Made by a program: the position numbers and the translations under genes
Source of the DNA: Triatoma infestans
Taxonomy: Eukaryota > Arthropoda > Insecta > Hemiptera > Reduviidae
NCBI GenBank assembly: GCA_011037195.1
Contig: JAAEAF010000232.1
Coordinates: 1-64,000 of the forward strand
DNA length: 64,000 nucleotides
Reading direction: 5' to 3'
Notes under the pieces: model-generated
What the model was told of the DNA's origin: nothing
What the model saw: only the letters and a program-made list of their open reading frames with translations
Database searches by the model: none
Shown: positions 50,461-61,790 of the stretch, one piece after another
How the letters are laid out: the number at the start of each line of letters is the position of its first letter
Numbering within the stretch: the first letter of the stretch is position 1

Positions 50461-50979
50461 AAAAGTATGTAAAAAAGTAAAGAGGACAAAATTTGAAAAC
50501 TAAAAATGTTTCTTCTAGAAATTATATTCACACGAAAATTAAAAAAAAAAACCTACTAATAATATAAAAATAATAATGGTAAGAAAAGAAAAAACAAAAG
50601 AAAAACTCTAAAGAAAAGAGGAAACAAGAAGTAAAAATAAAATAAAGAATTTAGTTCGTTTTAAAGCTTTGTCAGTACACACTACTCGTAGAGCTCGAGA
50701 ACTTTGAACCGCAGCAAAACACAGACTGTGTTTGTAGATTAGAACGCTTAGTTGAACCCCACAGTTCAATTCCGTATGTCCAAACAGGTTTTAAGATTAC
50801 TATATAGTTGAGTCTTTTATTTTGTAGTGTTAGTTTCGGTGTTGCCAGAAGGTTTGAGTAGTCTGAATCTTACGTTCTTTTCTTTTGAGCCGCGTGTATG
50901 TGGATTCCATGTAAATTCGCAGCAGCAGGTAATGGGATACTCTTATAGAATATATCGGAGGAGAGTTGTGAATGTGATA
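50461..50979. other. LINE leader and flank
   Basis: Purine-rich sequence at 50560-50650 may be the element's 5' leader on the minus strand. The 'ttgaaccccacagttcaatt' block at about 50752 matches one near 37282. Confidence 0.4.
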
Positions 50980-51240
50980 TGTTAACATTTGTTTTCATTT
51001 GATTTGACTCTCCAAGTTTTGCAAGATTTTAAGGGATTTTAGATGGTTGTGTAGCTATCTATGAGATATTACTGGGTCAGCATGGGTAGAAATGTTGGAA
51101 GTATCGTCTGCGAAGGAGGAAATAACTGTATCAGTATGTCTACAGTGTATACTGTGAATAATATAGGTTCTAGGATGCAGCCTTACGGAACACCTGTTTT
51201 GACAGTTGACCGTTACCATAACCAGGAGTTTTGATTAACG
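50980..51240 (-). pseudogene. Jockey-like RT scrap
   Basis: Minus-strand phrases 'YIIHSIHCRHTDTVISSFAD' (with DD next) and 'STHADPVISH' resemble the region around the RT YADD motif in Jockey-group LINEs. It is heavily mutated and out of frame in places. Confidence 0.5.
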
Positions 51241-51761
51241 AAAAACAACACTCTACCCTACCATCACTCTACCCTACCATCATCTACCTCGGCTACTCTA
51301 AAACTCTTTTAATCTTTCTCCTCATCCAGTTTTGTAAAATGTAGTTGTATATAAAAGTGCAGTTAGTGAGTTGTATCTAAAATTTGCATCATTACCACTA
51401 CCAACAACTACGTACCACCATTACATGTTCTGTATGGTCGGAGTCCTTCATCTATTTTTTTGCAATTGTCCACTTTCTTTATTTTCATTGCTTTTCATAT
51501 GATAGGCTTATAGTAATTGCTCATTCAGGTAAGGACATTGATCTCCCCAGGATTTATTACAAATTCAGTTGTTAAATGTTTTGGAGATGGAGACTTATCT
51601 TGATGTTTGACATAATTATTGCACTCCTTAAGCCGCCTTAAGCCTAATCATTTAGTCGATTCTAGATACTTTTCTACACAGTCAAATTATTAAAATTAAT
51701 GTGCACATCAAATTTTATTGTATTCTATATGATAAAAATAAAGATTATATTTTATTTACAG
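51241..51761. other. Intron before lipocalin exon C
   Basis: No feature is recognised except a 'cactctaccctaccatcat' short tandem near 51247-51290. Confidence 0.4.
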
Positions 51762-51869
51762 CTGAAAAAAATAAAAATTTCCAATTGGAAGGGACGGTAG
51801 TGGAAACTGATTATGAACACTTTGCTATATTTTATGTTTGTGGAAAAGATGGAGACAAAGTTACTGGAG
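51762..51869 (+). CDS. Lipocalin gene 1, exon C
   Basis: Acceptor 'ttttatttacag', donor GTAATT (weaker than the others). Phase 1 in and phase 1 out. It reads 'EKNKNFQLEGTVVETDYEHF' and then 'AIFYVCGKDGDKVTG'. The 'DYEHFAIFYVC' strand with its Cys is a typical triabin core beta-strand. Length 108 nt. Confidence 0.87.
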
Positions 51870-52618
51870 GTAATTAAAAAGTGTTTACATTCAAATTCTA
51901 GGTAAATCATTATAGTAACTTGAAACAGGGGGGGGGATAATCTCCACTTTGGAAACCTCCCTATACAGGGTATATATCTCGGCCGCGAGCGGTCTACATT
52001 TCGTCATTATATCTGGATATGCTTGGAGCATGTTAATGAAAAAATAAAATTTATTCAGCGACTCTGTCCCTTAAAAATAACAATAGTTAATTCAGGAAAA
52101 CAAATCTGGCTGATAGGCTTAGTACAAGTATATGGAACAAAACAAAAAATATATATGTTGATACATGATGATAAATATAATAGTTCAGACAACACAAAGA
52201 AAAAAGTGAGAAAAAGACACGAAGAAAAAAAGAAAGGTGAAAGTGTAGGGCTTGGTGGTGAACTAATAAAATGCTGCATTATATAGGGGAATGGTGCCAG
52301 TACAGGAATGAAAGGTCGACCGGAAGATGCTGGGATGATTTGAAGAGATATTGAGGTAGAAGTCTTATTAGAGGGTTCCTGGATATTCTGTTTATAGTTC
52401 AGAGGATTGGAGTGAGAGAAGGTGCTGGAATAATTTGACTTTGAATGTAGTTGGGGTGGAGGCGTGGAGTATGGAAGGGGGGAGAGAAGTCTATAAGTTG
52501 GAGGCTCGAATGAGGAAGAAGCGGTCAAATGTTGTAATATTATGCTCTCATAATGTGGGGTGGGTACAGATCGGATGGACGAAAGCAAGTGTTACGCTGC
52601 GCTATGGATGATTTAATT
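51870..52618. other. Intron of lipocalin gene 1
   Basis: Overlapping open frames on both strands (52023-52286 and 52055-52588) have no family resemblance. I regard them as chance. A poly-G run lies near 51928-51936. Confidence 0.35.
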
Positions 52619-52840
52619 TTAAGGAGTTGGTAAATTAAGAGGTTGTTTGATTTGATGGTTGATAGAGCAAAGAGCCATAGAAGTATTGTGTGCGAAAAAT
52701 TGGGAAAGCCATTTCAATTTGGTATAGTAGCGGGAAATCCAAGAATCTCCGGGGATTCCGAAAATAAACCGAATGAAGCAATTCATTAGGCGTTTCAGTC
52801 TATTATCGAGCTTCACAGAGATGTTAGGGGCATCCGGCAC
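52619..52840 (-). pseudogene. LINE RT C-terminal fragment
   Basis: Minus strand 'NCFIRFIFGIPGDSWISRYY' followed by 'TKLKWL' is the usual post-RT C-terminal signature of Jockey/CR1-group LINEs. It may belong with the RT scrap at 50980. Confidence 0.6.
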
Positions 52841-53089
52841 GGCGATATTAATCAGAATGACCCGACTTCTGGCCTTATCGTGGCCAAACTATATTTGGTC
52901 GGTACTCGCTATTGTGAGGTCCCTGTCGAGCACCACTCGGTCCTAGTATAAGAGAGACAGTGCTCAATCTCGTTGACCGGTAATGGATTGGATAATATAG
53001 AGGGGCATCGTGCACCAGGCCCAGGCTCTGCGACAGCTCGCGCTATAGGATTTTAGCCATAGTATTATGTCTAAAGTCTAGATTAAGGC

Positions 53090-53740
53090 AGTCTAGGAAA
53101 ATGCAGCCAGCGGTGGTGGCTGCTACAACCCTGTTTTAAGGAGATTTAAAGGCAGGGATTACTGGGATGTTGAGTGGCTATGTTTACTCCGATAGCCTGG
53201 CTGCTTGCGGAAACGTTTTTCACACCAAATAGTCTTGCGACTGACTAATTGCCTTAAGCGAAGTGGATGTTCGGAACAAGTTAATACTCGCTTGGATGCG
53301 AGACATTCACTATTTCTGGGCAATGAGAAGGCGAATACCCTCTTTAGCAGCCTCATTTAAACATTCATCAGCGTATGGATAGAGGACAATCTTCTGCAAT
53401 GTTGGGAGAAATAACACCAGGACAGGGGCAAGTGAAATTCTTTATTAAGAAACATTCGCTTAGTTTACTAGAGAACTATTTAACCATAGCCGAAAGGTTA
53501 TAAGAACGGGACATTGTAGGCTAAAAAGGTTCTTGCACCAGTTATTATATACAGTGGAAAACACCTGTAAACATTCTTTGTGAATGCTCCGACCTGGTGA
53601 GGATAACGTTTCTACAATTTCCCTAAGCCACAGAGCTTTATGACAGAACTGACTTCAACTTTATTAACCTGGAAGAGGCACTGTGCCGACTGATATCCAA
53701 GTGAGGTCGCGGTGGGATAAGGGCTTATGCCATCTCTTTG
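53090..53740 (+). pseudogene. RNase H LINE C-terminal fragment
   Basis: Plus-strand pieces include 'VYSDSLAAC' (about 53180, an RNase H DSxAA motif). Further along, 'RTGHCRLKRFLHQL' and 'CKHSLCECSDLVRITFL' (about 53505-53620) form the Cys/His tail seen in I/LOA-like LINEs. Stops and shifts are frequent. Confidence 0.6.
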
Positions 53741-53866
53741 CTAATCTAATCTACAATAGCGATAACAGGAAGAAAAAGATTTCGTATATTAACATGAAAA
53801 CGATTTCAAGTAGAACTTAAGTAGGAATTTTAAAACCAAAAATCTTTTCTTTAATTTTTTTTGCAG

Positions 53867-54009
53867 AAGACTTTTTGGTACTAAATCGAAAAGAAGATGG
53901 TGAACCAACGGATCCTAGAATTGTCGAAACTTTAAAGAAATATGGATTGGTTTTGGACGAATTACTATCCAGGAAAAAGGTTCACTGTAAAAATCATCCA
54001 GACTTTTGA
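53867..54009 (+). CDS. Lipocalin gene 1, last exon
   Basis: Acceptor 'ttttttttgcag'. It enters in phase 1 and ends at TGA 54007-54009. It reads 'EDFLVLNRKEDGEPTDPRIV', then 'ETLKKYGLVLDELLS', and ends 'KVHCKNHPDF'. The C-terminal helix-like 'LKKYGL' and final Cys are typical of triabins. The four exons sum to 480 nt (159 codons and the stop). With a signal exon like that of gene 2 the protein would be near 200 residues, the normal family size. All splice sites are intact and no stop is seen, so the gene may well be functional if its first exons exist. Confidence 0.88.
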
Positions 54010-55615
54010 AAAGATAAAAAGTAAATAATTAATTTTTAAATTAATCAGCATTTAAAACAAGTTTTTAGTTTATAACAAGTTTTTAGTTTATCCGTGAATA
54101 GTAAGCTAGCCATGCCTTTCTTTGATACGCTGTATGGCGATCGCGAATAATATGTTAATCTTTCTCATTCTATGTATAGCATTTTTCAGTCAAATTAAAT
54201 ATTTTTCATCTAATTAAACAGTTTTTTTTGTTGTTTTTTTTTAAGGATATTATACCTTTGTCTAACCAGTCTATTAACTTATTTTCAACAATTTGAACCA
54301 CTTTTCATACAAAATTAAAACCTTTTTTGAACCAATTTATTTACATTATTTTGGAAGGTTTAGAAACCTGGATATATAATCGGTGTTGAAGGAGAAGATA
54401 TTCTCTCAAGAGCACTCCTAATTCTTGAAATTTCTTATAGAGGTGCTTTAGGTTGAGAATATCCTTCTCCTGTCGCCAATGGAGGGCATTATTGATCTTT
54501 CAAGGTCGCAGTACAATAGATCTCACAAAGTATCAAAATTAGCCTACTGTATGTGCAATTGCATCTGTGCTGGCAGCGTCATCTACATCAAAGGTATGGC
54601 CATACAAAGGTATGGAAACTGATAAGGTGCCATCTATTGGATTACGTTTCAGAAACAGAAAATGCAAGTCTTTATTTTCACAAATTTGAAAATATCCTAG
54701 ATTGGACTAAAATCTTTAAGAAAATCGGTAATTTAATAAAAATGCATTTAATGCAATTTACAAGATTGACGAATTTTGTTTAAACTTGTAATTTAAATTT
54801 TGTTTTGACACCACGTTGGCGAGAGGGTATGTGGTGTATAGCACCAATGGCTGGTAGTACTTATAGTGATATAACATTGGTGTCTAGAAAATAGCGTGAA
54901 TAACGTTGAACGAAACCACTTACATTCTATATCTAACGTCACAATGATTTATCGATATAATATTATATTTTATCATATATATTTTATGATGAAATGACCT
55001 GATGGTAACACAAATAAAGGGAGACGCTGGTTAAGGAAGTAAGTATTATATACGGTGTTGTTAGGGTTGGAAGTTAATCACTGCTTCCCTATCCCGAATT
55101 ATCCTTTAACCATAAGGTAAATAGATTTAGAATAGTTAGGATAGAAATAGAGATGCAGGAGATAAATTTTCGTTGTGTGGATAAGTTAGATGAAACAATT
55201 AAAATTCAGACATTAGGAATAGCGAAATAGATTTAGGAAAAAGAATAATTTGAGGCTAACAGGAGATAGAGATAAAGGTGATGGAAAGAGATGGTCGAGA
55301 AAAAGAGAGGTGATGAAAAAAATAGGAGGAGAAATCGAAGGTTAAAAAAAGGTTAGCAGTATGTAAGTTACACAGAGAGTAACAATTACTAAGTTTACAT
55401 TACTAATACCTTAACTATGTTGAAATGCGAATCTACCTCCGTTTCTATGTAATTGAAATCATCCTGAGAATAGATATTTGGGTAGATGGGAAGAGTTATT
55501 TTTTTAAACAACAGGCAATGCTGTGGGTGTCAAGATTTTAAAAGGATAATATACTTATCCAACTTAACAATTATTTATAAGCCAAACATGATTAGAGATC
55601 AAACTTGGAGACAAA
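54010..55615. other. Intergenic region after lipocalin gene 1
   Basis: No clear AATAAA is close to the stop codon. A 17-bp sequence 'aacaagtttttagttta' is repeated in tandem at about 54057-54090. An imperfect hairpin lies at 54388-54466. Otherwise no gene is recognised. Confidence 0.4.
54388..54466. repeat. Imperfect hairpin
   Basis: 'aaggagaagatattctctca' and 'tgagaatatccttctcct' pair, extended by 'agagcactcc' with 'gaggtgcttta', leaving a loop of about 20 nt. No function is known. Confidence 0.6.
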
Positions 55616-55639
55616 TTGATGTACAGAAATAAAATGAAA

Positions 55640-55915
55640 ACTATTATTACTATTGGATCAAAAATATTTTCCATGATTGCCTGCTTCTTTTTGTGGTCAT
55701 CGACTGGTTTAGGGCGTTCGCCCTATCATCAAGATGCATTTCCCAGTGTATCAACGAAATTTGCTCTGTGGAAATCTATGTTATCACACTGTTTGACAAA
55801 TGCAACCTTGGTGATGGGTGATCGCCCAAAAACGGTCGATGTTCACAAAAAAGAAGCAGGCTAATCACGGAAAATATTTCTGATGCTTTCCAGCTCTACG
55901 GAACCAACCACAACT
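55640..55915. repeat. Hammerhead-like repeat, degenerate inverted pair
   Basis: A minus-strand unit (about 55650-55760) and a plus-strand unit (about 55790-55910) of the family best seen at 56484. Both keep the 'gatgaccacaaaa'-like and 'aagcaggct'-like blocks, but the ribozyme core is mutated (TAAACC and AAAAAC for GAAACC). Confidence 0.6.
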
Positions 55916-56286
55916 ATTAATACTTTTGTGCACACTTACAAATTACATATTTGTATATAATCATGTGTAAATTCATTATTCAGTCAAGTTTGAGTAATCT
56001 AATTTTTAGTTTTTTTTTTTTTTTTATTTCCTTAGTTATTTTTTTAATATAATTTTTCATTGCAACTTCTCTCCCAATAATAATTCTTCTGAACTATCTT
56101 TAAGATCAAAGACATTATCCATGATAGCCTGCTTCATTTTGTTGTCATTAACCGGTTTCGGGCGTTCGTCCATCTTCAGGATGCGTTTGTCAGACTGTGT
56201 GATAACACAGACTTGCACTCCAACTTAGAGCGTGCAAACTGAATATGCTCTGCGCAAGTCTGTGTTATCACACTGTCTGACAAACG

Positions 56287-56324
56287 CATACTGAAGATGG
56301 GCGAACGCCCGAAAACGGTCGATG
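56287..56324 (+). ncRNA. Hammerhead-ribozyme-like motif, second copy
   Basis: Same layout as 56491-56528: CTGAAGA at 56291-56297, GGGCG/CGCCC stem, GAAA at 56311. Stem III is AAC/GGT (one mismatch), and CATA replaces CATC. Probably inactive. Confidence 0.45.
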
Positions 56325-56490
56325 ACCACACAATGAAGCAGGCTATTACAGAAAATGTCTCTGATGCTTTCCATCTCTGCGGAACCATGACCACCACAAC
56401 AACTATCTTTAAGATATTGTGTGGTGGTTGGTTCCGCAGAGCTGGAAAGCATCAGAGACGAGTCTGTGTTGGCACACTGTCTGAAGAACG

Positions 56491-56528
56491 CATCCTGAAG
56501 ATGGGCGAACGCCCGAAACCGGTCGATG
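56491..56528 (+). ncRNA. Hammerhead-ribozyme-like motif, best copy
   Basis: The conserved boxes are present in order. CATC (56491-56494, stem I) is followed by CTGAAGA (56495-56501), then an extra T. Stem II is GGGCG/CGCCC with an AA loop (56503-56514). Next come GAAA (56515-56518), the stem III palindrome ACCGGT and C (expected cleavage after 56524), and GATG pairing with CATC. The very short stem III suits a dimeric type I hammerhead of the kind described in Penelope-like elements and retrozymes. The extra T after CTGAAGA departs from the consensus, so activity is uncertain. Confidence 0.55.
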
Positions 56529-56599
56529 ACCACAAAATGAAACAGGCTACCACGGAAAATGTCTCTGATCTTTAAGATAGTTCCAAACAGCGGAAGGAC

Positions 56600-57753
56600 A
56601 TTTAATTGTTGGCTCACTAATGTGTTCAAGTTGTAGAAAATGAAATTCGAAAGTTTACACATTTGTCCTAACATAAATATAGAGTTGGAGGATGGACATG
56701 TACCGACGACGACAGTGATTCCGTTATAGTCCACAAGAGACCGCTAATGTCAGTAAACCAACCATATTATAACATATGAAATTTAACGCTACAAAAATAC
56801 AAATATTATTAAATTAAATAATATGTAAAATAAATTTATTCAGAAAAATATTTCAAATAAAAGTGATAAGAGTTTTATTTTTGTAGTTAGCATAAATGAT
56901 AATGCAACTTTCATAGATTGTTGAAGACACTAATTTCTTTGTTTTTTTTATTCAGTGTATAAAATTTCTATTAATTCCCTTTTTATTTGGCAAAATTTTA
57001 GAATTATTGCAAAGAATGTTTACTTTTATGACTTGCAATTGAAAGCAACATATCTTTTTAATAGTTTAACTCACCTTGATTGTCACAAAAGAACAATATA
57101 CTTGTTTTATTTTTTTATATAGTAATAAACATGAATAGTATGATCATTAAAAAAAAATAAATGTTAACATTTTAGTAACTGTTTATGTAATAGACAATTT
57201 TAATTTGATTTAAATATTTCTAAAAGTCTGAAACAAAACTATAATTAACACAGTAAAAAGTTGCATAAGTGATAAAACTTATATTAAAAGCAAGATTCCA
57301 GATTGCACATTAAATTTTGTGCAAAATTAAATGTCAAACAATGCTGGGCCAAATTAATGAAATAGTTATATTTGATAACTATCGATAGTTGTAATAGGAC
57401 GTTTTTTTCTCGCGTTAAATATCGTTTACTGTTTTTTGAAACAGTTAAATTTTAAAAAAAAGGATATAGTACTGCTGGGAAGAATGTAAAGTAAATACTA
57501 GGGGGAATGTTACTCATTAAAAAGTAAATAAAATAAATAAATAAAATAAGCTTTTATTAATTCCATAAGTTATCAACACAAATCATAAGATATAGTTTTT
57601 GTTTTTTTTTAAATTGAAATAATAATTAAATAATAAAAGAAAGTTACTCTTGATGTAAAATAATCCATAACTAAACTAAATAAAAGCCCTTGCTACTAAA
57701 TAATAATAAAATATCACTTCACTCACTTTTAACCGCTTTGTATTTTACAGGAA
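56600..57753. other. AT-rich intergenic sequence
   Basis: No gene, RNA or repeat is recognised. Confidence 0.4.
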
Positions 57754-58481
57754 TTAGGCCCATTTCTGGGCGAAGGCCTCTCCCATTGCATTCCACTCTT
57801 CTCTCATTTTTGCCTTTGTACTAAAATTTATTCCGGCTACTTCTTTTATCTCGTCTCGCCACCCAGTAAACTGTCTACCACTTCTTCTCTTTCTGTCGAC
57901 AGGACACCATTCTACGCAGGATCTTGTCCACCTTCCATCATCGATTCTACACAGATGGCCAGCCCAATTCCATTTCATTTTCTTTGCTGTCATCACCACA
58001 TCTGTGATACGTGTTTTCCTTCTAATGTCAGTGCAACTCTATCCCTTTTTTTTGTACCTAGAAGGCTCCTTTCCATAGCCCGTTGTGTGCAGCGTAACCG
58101 TTGTACGTTATTTTTGGTTAGAGACCATGTCTGTGCGCCATACAGGAGACTTGGAGCTATGCATGTGTCGAAAATCTTCTTCTTTATCTCCATGTTCAAC
58201 GGAGCTTTGAAGATATGCTTAAGAGACCAGTACTTCTTCCAACTGATAGAAACTCTTCTATTCACCTCCTGCGTAGTTCTGTTTTTAAAAGAAATTAACT
58301 GTCCTAAATAGACTGCTTCACTAACCGAGTTGGTTTCTTTTCCGTTTATCTTTATTGTCATTTGAGGTCCGTTTGTCAGTAATTTTGTTTTTTGGATATT
58401 AATGCTTAGCCCTGCTTTGGAAGCATGTTTCAAAAGCTCCTGTACCATATACATCAAATCCATTACTATCCATATACTCAT
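57754..58481 (-). pseudogene. RTE-like LINE RT C-terminal fragment, broken
   Basis: End of an RTE-type ORF2, after the catalytic YADD. Reading from 58481: 'LLKHASKAGLSINIQKTKLL', 'EAVYLGQLISFKN', 'EVNRRVSISWKKYW', 'IFDTCIAPSLLYGAQTW', 'LRCTQRAMERSLLG'. A frameshift at about 57995 leads to 'KMKWNWAGHLCRIDDGRWTR' and 'RRSGRQFTGWRDEIKE', ending at 57754. This order is diagnostic of RTE-group C-termini common in arthropods. Everything upstream of 58481 is missing. Confidence 0.85.
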
Positions 58482-58860
58482 TAAAAAGGGGAAAGGTTAT
58501 TTTCAGAAATGTTATAGAACATTAGTTAAATTGAAACAAAATTATAAAAGGTTTACTGATTTTTTTAATTAATTGTAAATTGATTTTAAAATGTTAAAGT
58601 TTAATTTAATAACTTCTATTTTACTGTTGTTTATATACGAGTTTAGTAATTCCACCAAAATCTTCAAATTTATTTGCAATGTGTCCACACTGTCTTTTTT
58701 TTGCTGATTCTTATTGGTGGCTTAATGTAATAGAAATTGTTTGAAGAAGGCAGCACAGAGTGTGAGGATTCTGAGAGAAATTGAGAGAGGAAAGTGATGA
58801 GGAAGATTTATAGTTACCAAGAGGTGAATGAATGAAACAGAACCACCAATGAAAAACTGT
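58482..58860. other. AT-rich spacer
   Basis: Nothing recognisable. Confidence 0.4.
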
Positions 58861-58869
58861 AAACCCCGT

Positions 58870-59042
58870 TTCATTCTCAATTTTCAAAAAAGCTAGACTA
58901 CGATGGCTGAGCCATATAGAAAGGACGCACCAAGTAATACTGCCCAAATAGCTATGAGTAGATTAGGTGTTACCAGTGAAAAAAGGACGTCCAGAGCTGT
59001 GATAACTGTGGAGAATGACCTTCAAGGGGCCGGAATTAGGTG
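58870..59042 (+). pseudogene. RTE-like C-terminal scrap
   Basis: Plus-strand phrases 'KKARLRWLSHIERT' and, shortly after, 'KKGRPEL' match the 'RWLGHVERM ... GRPKKRW' tail of RTE-type RTs. Confidence 0.55.
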
Positions 59043-59300
59043 TTACTCATAAAGCAGGACTGGCTGGAACTCATTGATGAGGTTCGGGTTCTGTAACAGG
59101 ACTGTAATAACAAAAGAAGAAGGATCACAGATGATACATGAGAGCTTATCAACTAAATTTGCTCTGTGCAAGTCTATATTAATCACATTGTTTTGATTAA
59201 AACATCCTGATGATGGGAGAACGCACAAATCTGTCGATGACCACAAAAAGAAACAGGCTATCAAGGAAAATATCTCTGATGCTTTCCAGTTCTGCGGAAC
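59043..59300 (+). repeat. Hammerhead-like repeat unit
   Basis: A plus-strand unit. CATC (59203-59206) and CTGATGA (59207-59213) fit the consensus better here than in the other copies. However, stem II is GGGAG/CGCAC and GAAA has become AAAT, so the core is broken. The downstream blocks 'gatgaccacaaaaagaaac' and 'ctctgatgctttccagttc' are kept. Confidence 0.6.
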
Positions 59301-59304
59301 CGGA

Positions 59305-59836
59305 GTAGCACAGCTGGACTCGAACCCGGTCCTCCCCGTGGTGCCCAGTATTGCAATTAAACAAATTTTTTATAATAATTTAATTGTTTCAAATTACTGA
59401 ATTCGATGTTCAAACTGAGTTTCACGAATAAAAGACGTATTTTATTAGCCTCTCTACGAACGTACTTACTAGAAATGTAAAAGAGAGCTAAACGATCTAA
59501 CGTCAGCAGAGTACAAAAATTCCTGCCAGAATTACATCCTAATTACTGTAAATGCTTCCTACAACCACACCGATCTTGTTACTCCAATCTAGCCCATTTT
59601 CGTGAAACAAGATTCCATACAAAATTACCCTCACATCACTAAAATAATTATCTGCTCATTATGCTCTACAAAGGTGGGACTTAAACTCGTTATCGTCATG
59701 GCTAGCTTACAATAAATATTCATTATATTTTTTTTTTAAATTTCTTATTTTTGTGTTGAATATATGGATGGGCCTGCCAGCTAGATCGAAAGCAATAAAA
59801 TCTAAGCAAGTTTGGAATAGTGGGAGTGAGTTATTC
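59305..59836. other. Upstream region of lipocalin gene 2
   Basis: A tRNA B-box-like sequence in reverse ('ggactcgaacccggtcctcc', about 59315) suggests a SINE scrap. The rest is unassigned and may include gene 2 regulatory DNA. Confidence 0.35.
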
Positions 59837-59845
59837 TATATAAAT
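59837..59845 (+). promoter_or_regulatory. TATA box of lipocalin gene 2
   Basis: 'TATATAAAT' lies 55-63 bp before the start codon at 59900. A start site near 59867 would give a 5' leader of about 33 nt, which is usual for highly expressed secretory genes in insects. Confidence 0.55.
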
Positions 59846-59899
59846 TATTGTTCTATTCTAACATGAAATTTAGTGATAGTAAAATTTAATCTCAACAAC

Positions 59900-59907
59900 A
59901 TGAAGAT
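59900..59907 (+). CDS. Lipocalin gene 2, exon 1 (start codon)
   Basis: ATGAAGAT followed directly by the splice donor GTGAGT (59908). Joined to exon 2 it gives 'MKIITMLGFFGVLSNAHA', a proper signal peptide: basic start, hydrophobic core, A-x-A cleavage. The coding part is only 8 nt, so the start would be missed by ORF finders. Splitting the signal peptide after two residues fits my recollection of triabin-family genes. A TATA box sits at a suitable distance upstream. Confidence 0.7.
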
Positions 59908-60467
59908 GTGAGTAATAAAAACACAAATTTTAGGCTTTTAATTAGTTTTATTAATATGTTGTTGTTTTTAATTCAATTTTTATGCCTTCACAAAGAAGAT
60001 TTATCTGAAATATGCTTCGTCTGACATATACAGTGAATATGCTCTGTTATGTGAACTGACAGATATACGGGATGTAATCAACAAGACTAGGAAATTCCAT
60101 CAATATCTCATTCAATGCTTACTTGCAATATTATAGACATACTACTTTATACACTTAGTTTTTCATATATTCGTACGCCTATTTGGAAAATATTAACCTC
60201 CAAATTATTTTGTAATCAAATTATTGAAGTTTTGACAAATTTCCTATCATAAACAAAATATTTATTGTACTGTAACATATATGCTTTGTGCTATAATGTT
60301 GTTGAATGTCCATTTGTACATTACTTAATTGAATACCCAAAATATATATATATATTTATGTAGAAACCATTTCGTTGGGTAAGATTTCAAGTATTCCAAT
60401 TTCAATATCCAAAAATTGTTTCTTGAGATTTATTTTCCTTATAATTATGAATCTGAATATCTGGCAA

Positions 60468-61396
60468 TTATTATCTCTTTTGACTCCTCCTAAGAGGAAG
60501 TATTGTAATCGAGTCAAATTTTCAATATCGAGTTTTCCGTTTTGAGGTCCCCTGAGTCCAAAAAAAGGTTTTTAGCAAATGGTGTGTGTGTGTCTGTGTG
60601 TGTGAACAGCACAGCTCAAAATAAAAAAAAAACCTTGGAAAGATGAAACTTGATATTCCGTTTAGGTATCACTAAGAGATCTATCTGACAGTACGTTATC
60701 TGTCAAAATTCCTCAACCGAAAGTATCACTTTATTAGTTGGTATTTTTTTTACATTTTTGCAATTTTCTCAAAAATAGCTCCAACGATTTTCTTGAAGCT
60801 TTTTGCATCAACTACACATACAAAGAGCTATAACTTTTATTAGCAACATTTCTCCGGGAAAATTCATTTAAGGGTACTTTTTGGGGAGGGGGAGGGTTAG
60901 GTTTTCATCTTAACTGCTATATCATTTTATTAGACAATTCTGTCATGTAAATAATGTTAATTAGTATTGTGTTGTGGAAATTCCGAGTTTGAAAAATTTT
61001 TTTTTCTTCACTTTTTTGCGATTTTCTCAAACATGACGATTTGACTTTTTCGCGATTTTCCTGAAACATTTATATAAACATGCAACTTTTATCTATAACT
61101 TTTAGTTGAAAAATTACGATGGGAAAAATCATTTAAGGGCACTCTTAAGGAAGGGGAGGGTTAATGTTTTTCTCTAAATTGCTATCATAGTTGATTATAC
61201 AATTCTATCATCGAAACAAAATTAAGTAGATGACTAAAATTACGAGTTTCAAGAAAATTAGTAAACCGGAAATGCGCTTTTACTTTACATTTTTTTCTGT
61301 TTTCGACGAATTAAATTTGGTATACTAACTATAAAATTTATCGATTATAATTTAGGGAACTGGAGTACGAGAAAGTTGTGTGTTTCACACCAGATC
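60468..61396 (-). mobile_element. Helitron-like element, second near-full copy
   Basis: Reverse orientation of the 8153-9152 family, inside intron 1 of lipocalin gene 2. It has the 'cacaccaga' end at about 61387-61395 and 'ctaagaggaagtattgtaat' at the other end. The two internal units, the C-rich block (seen here as 'ggggagggggagggtt', about 60883) and a (TG)n run at 60583-60605 are conserved. The terminal hairpin is partly decayed. Confidence 0.7.
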
Positions 61397-61790
61397 CTTT
61401 TTTTTATGTTTATTAGTATAATTATATCTGAGAATGTTCCAACAGTTTCAAGAACAAAAAACTAATGAAGTGAATCGAAACCAAATAGGGGGCTCAACTG
61501 ATTTTTAAATGAATTGAAACAGAAGGTATTTATAATAAGTAGGAAATAATGAATCGAGAAAATAATGTATTTTTGCCATTCAGTATAAATAATGTAAATT
61601 TTCTTCTATTTTTCCGCATTATACAACACAAAATATTAGCATTTATTTTATAGTGCATTAGATATTTTGATAATGGCGAGAAAATTTTGTCAAAACTACA
61701 ATAACTTTAACGAAAAAGTAATTTGGAGGCTAATCTTTTTGGTTATTTCTCAATCAAGCTCATTTATTTATATTTACCTTTTAATTACAG

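Larger units (their letters stand above)
56110..56580. repeat. Cluster of three hammerhead-like repeat units, one inverted
   Basis: Units: minus strand about 56110-56215, plus about 56260-56395, plus about 56455-56570. The first two are mirror images about a spacer of roughly 40 bp. Each has 'agtctgtgttatcacactgt' upstream of the core and 'aatgaagcaggct' plus 'gtctctgatgctttcca' downstream. A third, minus-strand end ('gttccgcagagctggaaagc') lies at about 56431-56450. Confidence 0.8.

Noticed and set aside
52055..52588. 177-codon minus-strand frame as a gene
   Set aside because: Ser/Pro-rich, overlapping another random frame on the opposite strand, without recognisable domain.
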